A DNA stretch of 16,521 nucleotides from the NCBI GenBank assembly GCA_051878575.1, contig JBJEKJ010000016.1, forward strand, positions 1-16,521, written 5' to 3'. Numbering within the stretch: position 1 is the stretch's first letter; each line of letters starts with the position of its first letter. The position numbers and the translations under genes were made by a program. Source of the stretch: CALZFJ01 sp051878575. GTDB taxonomy: Bacteria; Bacteroidota; Bacteroidia; Bacteroidales; Muribaculaceae. This document shows, in pieces, positions 6,545-14,595 of the stretch. Below the pieces are notes generated by a model. That model saw only the letters and a list, made by a program, of their open reading frames with translations. It made no database searches and had not been told where the DNA came from.

Positions 6545-6912
6545 AATATCAATATGATGGTAATTGTTGGCACGGTAAATAAATCATAGAGGAGTCACAT
6601 TTGCCGCCGATAGCGCTCGACACATACTGTATATTCTAAGCACATAATTACAAATTATGCTAAAACGATATTCGAATTGTCAAAGCACGCTCCTGTAAGC
6701 ATTTGTATTTGTAACAACCTTGGATTTTCCGGGCATGCCATGGGAGGATAGCTTCAAACTATTTACTTCTATATAGCGACTTAAAACCGGGAACTTTGTA
6801 AAGAAAAATATTGCAGTCCTATAGAACTGTCGGGTGTAGCTCCATAAAGTTCTATCGGACTGCAATGATTCGATTAAAAATACTCTTGTGTTGTTGAAGT
6901 AACGTGAATGAG
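6545..6912. other. Intergenic stretch at the right edge of the accessory insert
   Basis: About 370 bases between the convergent nuclease and SGNH esterase genes. It contains a small palindrome CATAATT-ACA-AATTATG (6643-6659) and the long inverted repeat at 6811-6865. I see no convincing gene: the only open frame of any length is 61 codons on the minus strand (6680-6865), it begins inside the inverted repeat and shows no domain. No intrinsic terminator with a clear T-tract directly follows the nuclease gene. Confidence 0.5.
6811..6865. repeat. Long near-perfect inverted repeat, possible terminator or element end
   Basis: Arms of 18 bases, TTGCAGTCCTATAGAACT (6811-6828) and AGTTCTATCGGACTGCAA (6848-6865), match at 17 of 18 positions around a 19-base loop. 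The mismatch is at the tenth base. On the minus strand the stem is followed by TATTTTTCTTT, so it could end transcription of the ten-gene minus-strand operon, whose last gene stops at 6913. The stem is longer and the loop larger than in a usual intrinsic terminator, so it may also be a repeated palindromic element or a mobile-element remnant marking the end of the insert. Confidence 0.75.
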
Positions 6913-7623
6913 CTACTTTTTTGCTTTTTTCAGGGCTTTCTTGAGGACGGGCTGAACTACCGACTCCATCACGCGGTAGCCGGCGGCCGAGGGGTGACAG
7001 TGGTCGTAAGTTAGGCTGTCGATCATCGCCCCATCGGGATTCGCCATGGCAGAATGATAGTCGACATAGGCTATCTTCTCCTTTGCCGCATATTGGCGTA
7101 TCATCTCGTTCAGCTGCTTGATTTTCTCAGCAGGCTGAACCTCCTGACGCCATTGGAAAAGGTCGCACGGGAGCACCGAGCAGAGCACGGGCACGATTTT
7201 GTGGGCACGGGCAAGCTCGCACATCGACTTTATGTTGCCGAGCGTATTCTCGAGCTTTATTTTACCGTTGTTCTCGGCCACGTCGTTTGTGCCGGCGAGA
7301 ATCACCACCACGCGAGGCTCAAGATCTATCACGTCGCGACGAAAGCGCACAAGCATCTCACTCGACGTCTGTCCGGAGATTCCGCGCCCCACGTAGTTGT
7401 TGTCGGCAAAAAATGCCGAGTCGCGCATTGCCCAATTATCAGTAATGGAATTGCCCATGAACACCACAGCGGCCTTGTGAGCCTCGGGCAACTTGTTGGC
7501 CTCCTCATAGCGGTAGAACTGTGCCCAGTCCACTTTCTTGTTTTTGCCCTTGGCACCGGCAAAAGAAGTGCACAAGGCAACCGCTGCCGCCGCAAGCAAG
7601 ATTTTCTTATTTGATAGTATCAT
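6913..7623 (-). CDS. Secreted GDSL/SGNH-family esterase
   Basis: A 236-residue SGNH hydrolase. A signal peptide occupies about residues 1-24 (KKILLAAAAVALCTSFAGA). The family blocks are all present: block I GNSIT with nucleophile Ser59 (57-61), block II Gly in RGISGQTS (80-87), block III GTND with Asn113 (111-114), and block V DHCHP with Asp207 and His210. Such Bacteroidales proteins resemble platelet-activating-factor acetylhydrolase-like esterases and often remove acyl groups from glycans; the substrate here is unknown. The C-terminus is Lys/Ala-rich (KKALKKAKK). It is the last gene of the minus-strand series, 60 bp after ispG, with an A+T-rich palindrome (ATTTTAT-ATTG-ATAAAAT, 7642-7659) in the gap. 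The long inverted repeat at 6811-6865 follows it. Confidence 0.9.
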   Translation of the reverse strand: MILSNKKILLAAAAVALCTSFAGAKGKNKKVDWAQFYRYEEANKLPEAHKAAVVFMGNSITDNWAMRDSAFFADNNYVGRGISGQTSSEMLVRFRRDVIDLEPRVVVILAGTNDVAENNGKIKLENTLGNIKSMCELARAHKIVPVLCSVLPCDLFQWRQEVQPAEKIKQLNEMIRQYAAKEKIAYVDYHSAMANPDGAMIDSLTYDHCHPSAAGYRVMESVVQPVLKKALKKAKK

Positions 7624-7683
7624 AATGTTAAAGTAATAAATATTTTATATTGATAAAATTGTTTTTCTCGCTTATTGGCACAG

Positions 7684-9504
7684 CTATGGCTCCACCCAGT
7701 CGCCACCGGCCTTTATCAAGGCTATCAAATGCAGGATTGCCTCATTCTCGGGGATATTCTTCTCCACGCACTCCTTGTTCTTGTAAAGGCTCACCTTTCC
7801 GGCCGCGGCGCCCACATATCCGTAGTCGGCATCGGCCATCTCGCCCGGACCATTCACTATACAACCCATAATGCCTATTTTCAAATGCGACAGGTGCGAC
7901 GTGGCCTCTTTAACGCGGCGCACGGTAGTCTGCAAGTCGTAGAGCGTTCGGCCGCATCCCGGACACGAGATATACTCGGTCTTGCTCATGCGCAGACGAC
8001 TCGCCTGCAATATGCCAAACTCATAGCGCACAAGACGCTCCTTATCGGCATAGGCCGGCGCATCGAGCCATATTCCATCGCGGAAGCCATTGAGCAGCAG
8101 CGTGCCGAAGTCGGCACCGGCCTTCACTTGCAGCCATTCGTCGTCGGTGTCGGGATAGGTGTTGCGGACCACTGCCGGGAAGTTGATTCCCGCATCGGCA
8201 AGCGCATGCAGGAACGCCTGCTCGCCTCCGGTGACATTTGCGTTGGATGCAGTGACCACGAGCACTACTCCTTCCAAGCCTTTCAGTGCCCGCAAGGTGT
8301 CGACAGGTGTATCGTCGGCAACCTCAAGCCATCTCATCGGAGCTTGCGAACTCCTCATTGCGTCAATCTCAGCCACCGTGAACAGCGGTGATACATTCTT
8401 CTCGCCGCTATAGTGCTTTTGCGGTACAATGAAGCGATTGGTTCCATTTTCCACTTCTCCATCGGCGGCAAAATAGAAATCCGGGCACAATGAGCCACCT
8501 ATTTCAGAGGGCTTGCATGATGCGACAACCACAGGCAAGCTGTTCCCGCCAATCACGCCGGCCACAGCATCTGTGAGCCTTCGCTGCGGGCTCAGGTGGT
8601 CGTAGCCGCGACTCTCGCCTCCTGCTATCGGCGCATGGCCCTCTCGCGATGTGACGTATTCCACCAATTTGCGTGCCACCGGAATCTCCGCCTCGGGCTC
8701 CTCGCTTAGCGACACGCGTATCGTATCGCCGAGGCCCTCGGCAAGCAGTGTGCCGATGCCCACCGCCGACTTTATTCGGCCATCCTCTCCGTCGCCGGCC
8801 TCGGTCACGCCGAGATGCAGCGGAAAGTGCATGTCCTCGGCGTCCATAGCCACTACAAGCCGCCTTACGGTCTCCACCATCACCACGGTGTTGGAGGCTT
8901 TGATGGAAATCACCACATCGGTGAACTTTTCAGCCACAAACACCCGCAGAAATTCCATCACGCTCTCAACCATGCCGGCAGGAGTGTCGCCATACCGGCT
9001 CATTATGCGGTCGCTCAGCGAGCCATGGTTCACTCCGAGCCTCACCGCCGTGTTATGCTCGCGGCACACGGCTATGAACGGCACCAATGCCTCCCTGATG
9101 CGCTCTATCTCATGAGCATACTCCTCGTCGGTGTAGGTGAGCTTCTTGAACGTGCGAGCCGCATCCACAAAGTTTCCGGGATTGATGCGCACCTTGTCGG
9201 TGACCTCGGCTGCCGCGAATGCAGCCTTCGGATTGAAGTGAATATCGGCCACAAGAGGTACATAACACCCTCCTGCACGCAGAATGCGGCGTATCTCGCC
9301 GATATTGCCGGCCTCGCGCACTCCCTGCGCCGTAAGCCTCACATAGTCGGCTCCCGCACCGGCTATGCGGCGGCACTGCGCCACACTGCCCTCGGTGTCC
9401 ATTGTCGACGTGTTGGTCATCGACTGAACCCTTATAGGGAAATCGGAGCCCAACGGTGTCCCGCCCACTCTCACAGTAATCGTTTTCCGACGCTTATAGT
9501 TCAT
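7684..9504 (-). CDS. ispG: 4-hydroxy-3-methylbut-2-enyl diphosphate synthase (IspG/GcpE), long form
   Basis: This iron-sulfur enzyme converts methylerythritol cyclodiphosphate to HMBPP, the penultimate step of the non-mevalonate isoprenoid pathway, in the cytoplasm. The 606-residue length is that of the long form found in Bacteroidetes, chlamydiae and plants, against about 370 in E. coli. A TIM-barrel domain (about 1-260) opens with VRVGGTPLG and contains VADIHFNP and VRINPGNF. A large insert domain follows, and the C-terminal reductase-like domain holds the [4Fe-4S] ligands Cys514 and Cys517 (CPGCGRT) and Cys548 (GIMGC), and the catalytic Glu555 in NGPGE. All key residues are present. It follows purE by 41 bp and is likely in the same transcript; this is gene order only, as the pathways are unrelated. 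Confidence 0.97.
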   Translation of the reverse strand: MNYKRRKTITVRVGGTPLGSDFPIRVQSMTNTSTMDTEGSVAQCRRIAGAGADYVRLTAQGVREAGNIGEIRRILRAGGCYVPLVADIHFNPKAAFAAAEVTDKVRINPGNFVDAARTFKKLTYTDEEYAHEIERIREALVPFIAVCREHNTAVRLGVNHGSLSDRIMSRYGDTPAGMVESVMEFLRVFVAEKFTDVVISIKASNTVVMVETVRRLVVAMDAEDMHFPLHLGVTEAGDGEDGRIKSAVGIGTLLAEGLGDTIRVSLSEEPEAEIPVARKLVEYVTSREGHAPIAGGESRGYDHLSPQRRLTDAVAGVIGGNSLPVVVASCKPSEIGGSLCPDFYFAADGEVENGTNRFIVPQKHYSGEKNVSPLFTVAEIDAMRSSQAPMRWLEVADDTPVDTLRALKGLEGVVLVVTASNANVTGGEQAFLHALADAGINFPAVVRNTYPDTDDEWLQVKAGADFGTLLLNGFRDGIWLDAPAYADKERLVRYEFGILQASRLRMSKTEYISCPGCGRTLYDLQTTVRRVKEATSHLSHLKIGIMGCIVNGPGEMADADYGYVGAAAGKVSLYKNKECVEKNIPENEAILHLIALIKAGGDWVEP

Positions 9505-9545
9505 TATTGGTTTGTCTTTTTGCGTTTTTGGCCCACAGGCCGTGA

Positions 9546-10052
9546 TTAATTTGTCTTGAACTTGTACTTTATCTCGCTTAGTTGCTCATTGGCTTTGGCT
9601 ATTTTTCGTGCCAGACCGGCCTTATATGCCTCAAAACGCTCTGCCACCGCCTCGTCGGAGAGGGCAAGCATCTGCATGGCGAGGATGGCGCCATTGAGCG
9701 AGGCATTGATGCCTACGGTTGCCACAGGAATGCCCGGAGGCATCTGCACGATGGCAAGAAGGGCATCCAAGCCCTCGATTGTCGACTTTATTGGCACGCC
9801 AATCACCGGAAGCGGCGTCATGGCGGCTATAACGCCGGGAAGATGGGCGGCCATGCCGGCTGCGGCTATTATCACCTTGATGCCACGCCCCTTGGCGCCA
9901 CGGGCAAACTCCTCGACCTCGGTGGGCGTGCGGTGAGCCGATAGGGCGTTGACCTCAAAGGGAATCTCCATCTCGTCGAGAAAATTCAATGCTTTCTCCA
10001 TGATGGGCAGATCGGAGGTGCTGCCCATTATCACACTAATTATAGGTTTCAT
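9546..10052 (-). CDS. purE: N5-carboxyaminoimidazole ribonucleotide mutase (PurE class I)
   Basis: A 168-residue enzyme of de novo purine synthesis that moves the carboxyl group of N5-CAIR to give CAIR. Class I features: MGSTSDLPIMEKA (9-21) holding the phosphate-binding loop, ALSAHRTP (37-44) with the active-site His, AAAGMAAHLPGVIA (63-76), PLPVIGVP, and PPGIPVATVGIN. Length and motifs are normal. Class I PurE works together with PurK (N5-CAIR synthetase); no purK is in this window. The start at MKPIISVIMGS follows an A+T-rich leader. It lies 64 bp after the PAP2-like gene and 41 bp before ispG, on the same strand. Confidence 0.97.
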   Translation of the reverse strand: MKPIISVIMGSTSDLPIMEKALNFLDEMEIPFEVNALSAHRTPTEVEEFARGAKGRGIKVIIAAAGMAAHLPGVIAAMTPLPVIGVPIKSTIEGLDALLAIVQMPPGIPVATVGINASLNGAILAMQMLALSDEAVAERFEAYKAGLARKIAKANEQLSEIKYKFKTN

Positions 10053-10116
10053 TATCTTGATATTTGTTGATTATATATGGTTCTATTTATGATTTTTGTC
10101 GGTGGGCCGCCGGCTC

Positions 10117-10731
10117 TTATCCGGCAAAGAGCTTCGACACTGAATAGACACACAAATAGCCATTGGCGAATCCGGCCACTACCTGCCAGAAGGTGTGTCG
10201 CCCCATGTAGATGCGCGACGTGCCGAGAATGCCGGCAAGGATGATGATGGCACACACAAGCCAATAGATATTGAATGCCGCAAGACCGTCGACACGCAGG
10301 CGCACAAGGAATGCGAGCACTCCGCCTATTCCTGCCATGTGGGCACTGATTTTCCACCAAAAATTGACCACGAGCGACACCAAGCACGCCACCGAGCCAC
10401 CCCACACGAAGACTACCGCCCACTGCTGCATGTGGATGTGTGTGAGATATAGCCCCGCGCCTATATAGCACAGCATCGCCGCCATATATGGCAGCCACCG
10501 CTCCCGCCTGTTGACGAGCCGCTTATCCTCGATGAACTTGATGTTGTGCAGCACCGCAATCACTATCATAGGCATGATGCATGTGATTCCGAACACCACC
10601 AGCAGCACCACCATGCGCGTGCCGGTGGGCAGATAGCACAATATCGACACCCAAAGCACAAGGAAGATGCCGTAGGTGGGCATAAGCAGCGGACTGAGTA
10701 GTGATGAGAATAATCTCGCTATTGCTTGCAT
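10117..10731 (-). CDS. PAP2-like integral membrane protein
   Basis: A 204-residue protein with about six membrane segments, for example near 20-33, 41-60, 82-97, 104-123, 133-145 and 155-170. The later part resembles the PAP2 (type 2 phosphatidic acid phosphatase) fold: a KISAH sequence (127-131) stands where the PSGH motif is found, and SRIYMGRHTFWQVVAGFANG (172-191) resembles the SR-x5-H motif, with His179 as candidate catalytic residue. A basic patch RRERW (75-79) precedes them. Family members dephosphorylate lipid phosphates such as undecaprenyl diphosphate or lipid A; the substrate here is unknown, and the first motif is degenerate, so activity is uncertain. It has its own candidate promoter at 10795-10825. 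Confidence 0.7.
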   Translation of the reverse strand: MQAIARLFSSLLSPLLMPTYGIFLVLWVSILCYLPTGTRMVVLLVVFGITCIMPMIVIAVLHNIKFIEDKRLVNRRERWLPYMAAMLCYIGAGLYLTHIHMQQWAVVFVWGGSVACLVSLVVNFWWKISAHMAGIGGVLAFLVRLRVDGLAAFNIYWLVCAIIILAGILGTSRIYMGRHTFWQVVAGFANGYLCVYSVSKLFAG

Positions 10732-10762
10732 AATCTTTCTGTTTTTTTCTTATTTGAAAACG

Positions 10763-10793
10763 TGGCGGCACTCCGCATCGCGGATTACCGCCA
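10763..10793 (-). terminator. Strong hairpin after rpoN (terminator or leader structure)
   Basis: Arms beginning TGGCGG and ending CCGCCA pair over 14 positions with one mismatch around a GAT loop (inner stem CCGC/GCGG). On the minus strand the stem is followed by CGTTTTC, only a short T-run, so as an intrinsic terminator it would be moderate. It also overlaps the predicted transcript start of the promoter at 10795-10825, so it may be the 5' end of the PAP2-like gene's own message. Confidence 0.55.
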
Positions 10794-10794
10794 A

Positions 10795-10825
10795 CAAAGT
10801 TATATCTCCTTGCGCAAACGTGCAA
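10795..10825 (-). promoter_or_regulatory. Candidate internal promoter at the 3' end of rpoN
   Basis: On the minus strand: TTG (10825-10823), a 20-bp spacer, and TAACTTTG (10802-10795), an exact Bacteroidetes -7 box. It overlaps the rpoN stop region and would drive the PAP2-like gene, purE, ispG and the SGNH esterase. The leader would be about 57 bases. Confidence 0.5.
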
Positions 10826-12263
10826 CCGGAATCGAAAGTTTTTCCCGATATTTTGCTATCGTGCGGCGCGCTATCTCATAGCCGCGCTCATTGAGGATGT
10901 CGCACAGCTTCTCGTCCGACAGCGGTTTCTGCTTGTCTTCCTCGGCAATGACCTGCTCGATTATGGAGAGTATCTCGCGAGCCGACACCTCCTCGCCCGA
11001 CTCATGCCTGAGCCCCTCGGTGAAGAAGTATTTCAGCGGGAATACGCCCCACTCGGTGTTCACATACTTATTACGCGTGACACGCGATATCACCGACACG
11101 TCGAGCCCCACATCCCCGGCTATATCCTTGAGCACCATCGGCTTAAGATTGGATGTGTCGCCGGTGAGGAAAAACATCTTCTGGCGGTGCATTATCGCCT
11201 TCATCGTGCGGAAAAGGGTCTCCTGCCTTTGGCCGAGCAAGGCGATAAACGTCTGCGCCTTGTTGTATTTGTCCTTAATGTCGCCGGCAATGCTCCGCTC
11301 CTTCTCGCTCTCGGGGCGATGATTGGAATATTTGTCGTAGATAAGCGAGTAGCTCTCCGAAATCTGCAATTCGGGCACGCTGTTGAGCAGAGTGAGCACC
11401 AAGTCGCTACCGTCGATTTCCACATTGAAATCGGGAGTGATCTGCTGGCTGTGAGCGTCGTCGGCAATACCGGTAATGGTATTGCCCGGCTTCGGATTCA
11501 GGCTGCGTATCACGTCAAATACCTGCCGCATCATATCATCATCGATGCCGAGCGCCGCGGCTATTTTCGAGAAATGCTTCTTCGTGAACAGCTCGAAATA
11601 CTCGTCAACGACACGATATGCGAGCCTGTTGACCAATTCTCCGGGCTTGCGCTCAAGCTGCAACTTGAGGCAGTCGCGGAGGTCGGTGGCACACACGCCG
11701 GCCGGGTCGAGGTCGCGCACCACGCCAAACACTTTCTCCACCTCGGCATCGCTCACGTCGAGCCCGGTGTGATCCATTATATCGAAGGTAATGGAGTCGA
11801 TTCCGCGCTGTAGGTATCCCGAGTCGGAGATGTTGCCAACGATGTATTGTGCGATAAGCTGCTCCTTCTCGGTCAGCTCGCGCTCGCCAATCTGAGCCAT
11901 CAGGTAGTCGATAATCGAGTTCTCGGTCACCACCACCGGCTCATACTCCTCGTCGTCGGAGCTGCGGTTGTTCACGCTCGTGCGATAGTAGGGGATATCA
12001 TCCTCATTGCGGTAGTCGGCCTTCATCATGTCCTCTGCGGTCTCGTTGATTATCTCACCATCCTCGTCGCGGTCCACATGCTCCTGCTCCACAGGCGAGC
12101 TCTCCACTACCTCAAGGGCCGGATTCTCTTCGGTGGCTCTCCGCACCTCCTCCTCAAGCTCGGCACCATTCATCTCAATGAGCCGCCCCAGCATCTTCTG
12201 CTCCGGGGCAATCCACTGCCTTATGGTCTGTCGCTGCTCTAATATCTGTCTGTTGCTCGGCAT
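10800..12263 (-). CDS. rpoN: RNA polymerase sigma-54 factor
   Basis: A 487-residue sigma-54. Region I (about 1-50) contains QRQTIRQWIAPEQKMLGRLI and TEENPALEV; it is the part that binds activator ATPases and prevents open-complex formation until they act. A strongly acidic, variable region II follows (about 55-115). The core-binding domain contains LRDCLKLQLE, and the DNA-binding part contains VISRVTRNKYVNTEWGVFPL (the HTH that reads the -12 element) and the RpoN box ARRTIAKYRE (465-474) that reads -24. All regions are intact. It lies 45 bp after the SIMPL-domain gene. No activator of the bacterial enhancer-binding type is encoded in this window, so the regulon cannot be guessed here. Confidence 0.97.
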   Translation of the reverse strand: MPSNRQILEQRQTIRQWIAPEQKMLGRLIEMNGAELEEEVRRATEENPALEVVESSPVEQEHVDRDEDGEIINETAEDMMKADYRNEDDIPYYRTSVNNRSSDDEEYEPVVVTENSIIDYLMAQIGERELTEKEQLIAQYIVGNISDSGYLQRGIDSITFDIMDHTGLDVSDAEVEKVFGVVRDLDPAGVCATDLRDCLKLQLERKPGELVNRLAYRVVDEYFELFTKKHFSKIAAALGIDDDMMRQVFDVIRSLNPKPGNTITGIADDAHSQQITPDFNVEIDGSDLVLTLLNSVPELQISESYSLIYDKYSNHRPESEKERSIAGDIKDKYNKAQTFIALLGQRQETLFRTMKAIMHRQKMFFLTGDTSNLKPMVLKDIAGDVGLDVSVISRVTRNKYVNTEWGVFPLKYFFTEGLRHESGEEVSAREILSIIEQVIAEEDKQKPLSDEKLCDILNERGYEIARRTIAKYREKLSIPVARLRKEI

Positions 12264-12308
12264 AGGCTTACTCTGTATTAAGTTTGAGAATCAGGCATGC
12301 GCGCGCAA

Positions 12309-13019
12309 TTAGTTCTTCAGCGAATATGACACGGTGGTCACCACGCGCAATTTCTTGATATATGGAGTGTTGCTGTCGCGATTCTCAATCGAGAACTGCC
12401 CCTGGTCGGCCTTTACTATCTTGCCGAGGCGGCTCTCGCTCGTTGCGGCAAACTGCTCGGCGGTGATGCGGGCATTCCGTATCGCCTCATCCATCATCTT
12501 GGGCTTGATGTCGCTGAACGACGTGTACTCATACACGATTGGCATGTCGTAGCCGCCATCGACTATCGCCACACCCTCCTTCAGCAGATCTCCCTGCTTG
12601 GCAATGATAGAGCGCACCTTGTCGACTTTCGACGAGGTGACGGTAATCACCGATGTGATGTTGTATCGGTAATTCTTCTGGTCGTTGCCCCAACGCTCGG
12701 CACTGAGGTCGATCACCACAGGCGGATTCACGCTTATCTCACCGGCCTCTATGCCATTGCTTATAAGGAAGCGCCTTATGATGTCGGTGGTCTTATTGAT
12801 GTCGCGATAGAGCTGCTGCATGTCATCGCCTATCATTTTCGATACGATGGGCCACGTCACCTTGTTGGCAGGCACCTCCATCTCGGCAAGCCCTTTCACG
12901 GTCACCTTGCGCTCACGGTCGGTGAAATTATCTATGCCCGATTTTATGTTGCTTCCAAGCACAATAAGCCCCACGGCTATTATCGCGGCCTCGATAATCC
13001 ATCCTTTTTTCTTTTCCAT
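12309..13019 (-). CDS. SIMPL domain-containing (DUF541) membrane-anchored protein
   Basis: A 236-residue protein with a Lys-rich start (MEKKKG), one membrane segment (WIIEAAIIAVGLIVLGSN, 7-24) and a long periplasmic part matching the SIMPL/DUF541 family. The family hallmarks are VTVKGLAEMEVPANKVTWPI (38-57), the SVITVTSSKVDKVRSII segment, and the C-terminal pattern with ARITAEQFAATSESRLGKI and a final TVSYSLK strand. SIMPL proteins form ring-like oligomers and are loosely linked to oxidative stress or surface functions; no enzymatic activity is established. The uncleaved signal anchor instead of a cleavable signal peptide is typical of the Bacteroidetes form. It lies between cysS (45 bp upstream) and rpoN (45 bp downstream) in the minus-strand series. 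Confidence 0.9.
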   Translation of the reverse strand: MEKKKGWIIEAAIIAVGLIVLGSNIKSGIDNFTDRERKVTVKGLAEMEVPANKVTWPIVSKMIGDDMQQLYRDINKTTDIIRRFLISNGIEAGEISVNPPVVIDLSAERWGNDQKNYRYNITSVITVTSSKVDKVRSIIAKQGDLLKEGVAIVDGGYDMPIVYEYTSFSDIKPKMMDEAIRNARITAEQFAATSESRLGKIVKADQGQFSIENRDSNTPYIKKLRVVTTVSYSLKN

Positions 13020-13064
13020 AGTGTCAAAATTTAGCGTTGGTTATATTTGTATAGTTTACTCCGA

Positions 13065-14540
13065 TTATTTCACTTTCCACTCATAGCCGTCCTTAGTGTC
13101 CTTCACATCGAAGCCTATTTCGGCCAGACGGTTGCGGATAAGGTCGCTGGTGGTCCAGTCTTTCTTCGACTTGGCGTCGCGGCGTATGTCGAGCAGCAGG
13201 TTCACGGCCTCCTCATAGGGCTTGAGGTTCACTCCGCTGCCTCCGGCTTTCTCGTCGATAATGCCGAGGATGTCGAAAAGATAGGTCTTGAACGTCGACT
13301 TCAGCTCATCGAGGTCGGCTTGCGATATCGTAGCCTTGCCGTCGTTCACCTGATTGATTGCGCGGCAGGCGTCGAAGAGGTGGGCTATCACTATCGGGGT
13401 GTTAAGATCATCGTTCATGGCGTCGGCACACCTCTCGGCAAGCCCCTTCACATCGACAGTCGAGGCCTCCGATGCCTTCAGCTCATTTAGGCGCTTCCAG
13501 CCGTCCATCATGCGCTCGTATGCCTTCTCGGCGGCCTGCAATGCCTCGTTGGAGAAGTCGACGGTGCCGCGATAGTGGGCCTGAAGGATGAAGAAGCGTA
13601 TCGTCATCGGCGAATATGCCTGTGCGAGCAGCTCGTGGCTGCCGGTGAAGAACTCATCGAGCGTGATGAAGTTGCCGAGCGACTTGCCCATCTTCTGCCC
13701 GTTGATGGTTATCATGTTGTTGTGCATCCAGTAGCGCACGGCGTCGTGACCCGAGTGTGCCACCGACTGTGCAATCTCGCACTCGTGGTGCGGAAACTGA
13801 AGGTCCATTCCGCCTCCGTGGATGTCGAACACCTCGCCAAGATATTTCTCGCTCATTGTGGAGCACTCAAGGTGCCAACCCGGGAAACCCTCGCTCCACG
13901 GCGACGGCCAGTGCATGATGTGCTCGGGAGCGGCTTTCTTCCACAAGGCGAAATCGGCGGGATTGTGCTTCTCGGCCTGTCCGTCGAGCTCGCGGGTGGT
14001 GTTCAGCAGCTCGTCGATATTGCGGCCCGACAGCTTGCCATAGCGGTGGTCGCGGTTATATTTAGGCACATCGAAATACACCGAGCCATTGCTCTCGTAG
14101 GCATAGCCGGCGTCGAGTATCTCCTTCACATATTCTATCTGCTCTATAATATGCCCCGAGGCATGTGGCTCGATGCTCGGAGGCAGAACGTTGAGAGCCT
14201 CCATAGCCTTGTGGTAGCGGTTGAGATAGTATTGCACCACCTCCATCGGCTCCAACTTCTCAAGTCGGGCCTTCTTGGCTATCTTGTCCTCACCCTCGTC
14301 GGCGTCGTGCTCAAGGTGGCCCACATCGGTGATATTGCGCACATAGCGCACCTTATAGCCGAGATGTTGCAGATAACGGTAGAGGATGTCGAAGGTGATT
14401 GCCGGACGAGCGTGTCCTAAATGCCCGTCGCCGTACACCGTGGGTCCGCACACATACATGCCCACGTTGGGCTCATGTAGTGGCTCGAAATGCTCTTTGC
14501 GTCGCGATAGCGAATTGTAGATATATAGCGGATGTCTCAT
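13065..14540 (-). CDS. cysS: Cysteinyl-tRNA synthetase
   Basis: A 491-residue class I aminoacyl-tRNA synthetase that charges tRNA-Cys. The HIGH motif appears as HLGH (40-43). The zinc that selects cysteine is held by Cys31 (YVCGPTVYG), Cys226 (HLECSTMS), His251 and Glu255 in HHECE. The KMSKS loop reads KMGKS (283-287), a substitution common in Bacteroidetes CysRS that keeps the two catalytic Lys. The C-terminal helical bundle and anticodon-binding part are complete (end KDGYEWKVK). Length is normal. It is a single-copy essential gene and confirms the core nature of this half of the window. It lies 55 bp after the DUF3467 gene. Confidence 0.98.
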   Translation of the reverse strand: MRHPLYIYNSLSRRKEHFEPLHEPNVGMYVCGPTVYGDGHLGHARPAITFDILYRYLQHLGYKVRYVRNITDVGHLEHDADEGEDKIAKKARLEKLEPMEVVQYYLNRYHKAMEALNVLPPSIEPHASGHIIEQIEYVKEILDAGYAYESNGSVYFDVPKYNRDHRYGKLSGRNIDELLNTTRELDGQAEKHNPADFALWKKAAPEHIMHWPSPWSEGFPGWHLECSTMSEKYLGEVFDIHGGGMDLQFPHHECEIAQSVAHSGHDAVRYWMHNNMITINGQKMGKSLGNFITLDEFFTGSHELLAQAYSPMTIRFFILQAHYRGTVDFSNEALQAAEKAYERMMDGWKRLNELKASEASTVDVKGLAERCADAMNDDLNTPIVIAHLFDACRAINQVNDGKATISQADLDELKSTFKTYLFDILGIIDEKAGGSGVNLKPYEEAVNLLLDIRRDAKSKKDWTTSDLIRNRLAEIGFDVKDTKDGYEWKVK

Positions 14541-14595
14541 TGTTTCTAATCTGTTTTATATTGATTTTATATTGTCATTCTCATGCAAAATGGAT

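Noticed and set aside
6680..6865. 61-codon minus-strand open frame at the right edge of the insert
   Set aside because: It begins inside the long inverted repeat and reads through sequence with no known domain; more likely a by-product of the repeat.
7675..9549. Long plus-strand open frames opposite ispG (7675-8391, 8651-9115, 8815-9549)
   Set aside because: ispG on the minus strand is complete with its cluster ligands; these frames have no recognisable domain and exist because of G+C-rich third positions on the real strand.
13921..13970. KMGKS instead of KMSKS in CysRS, considered as a defect
   Set aside because: The two Lys are kept, the substitution is common in Bacteroidetes CysRS, and all zinc ligands and the HLGH motif are intact.
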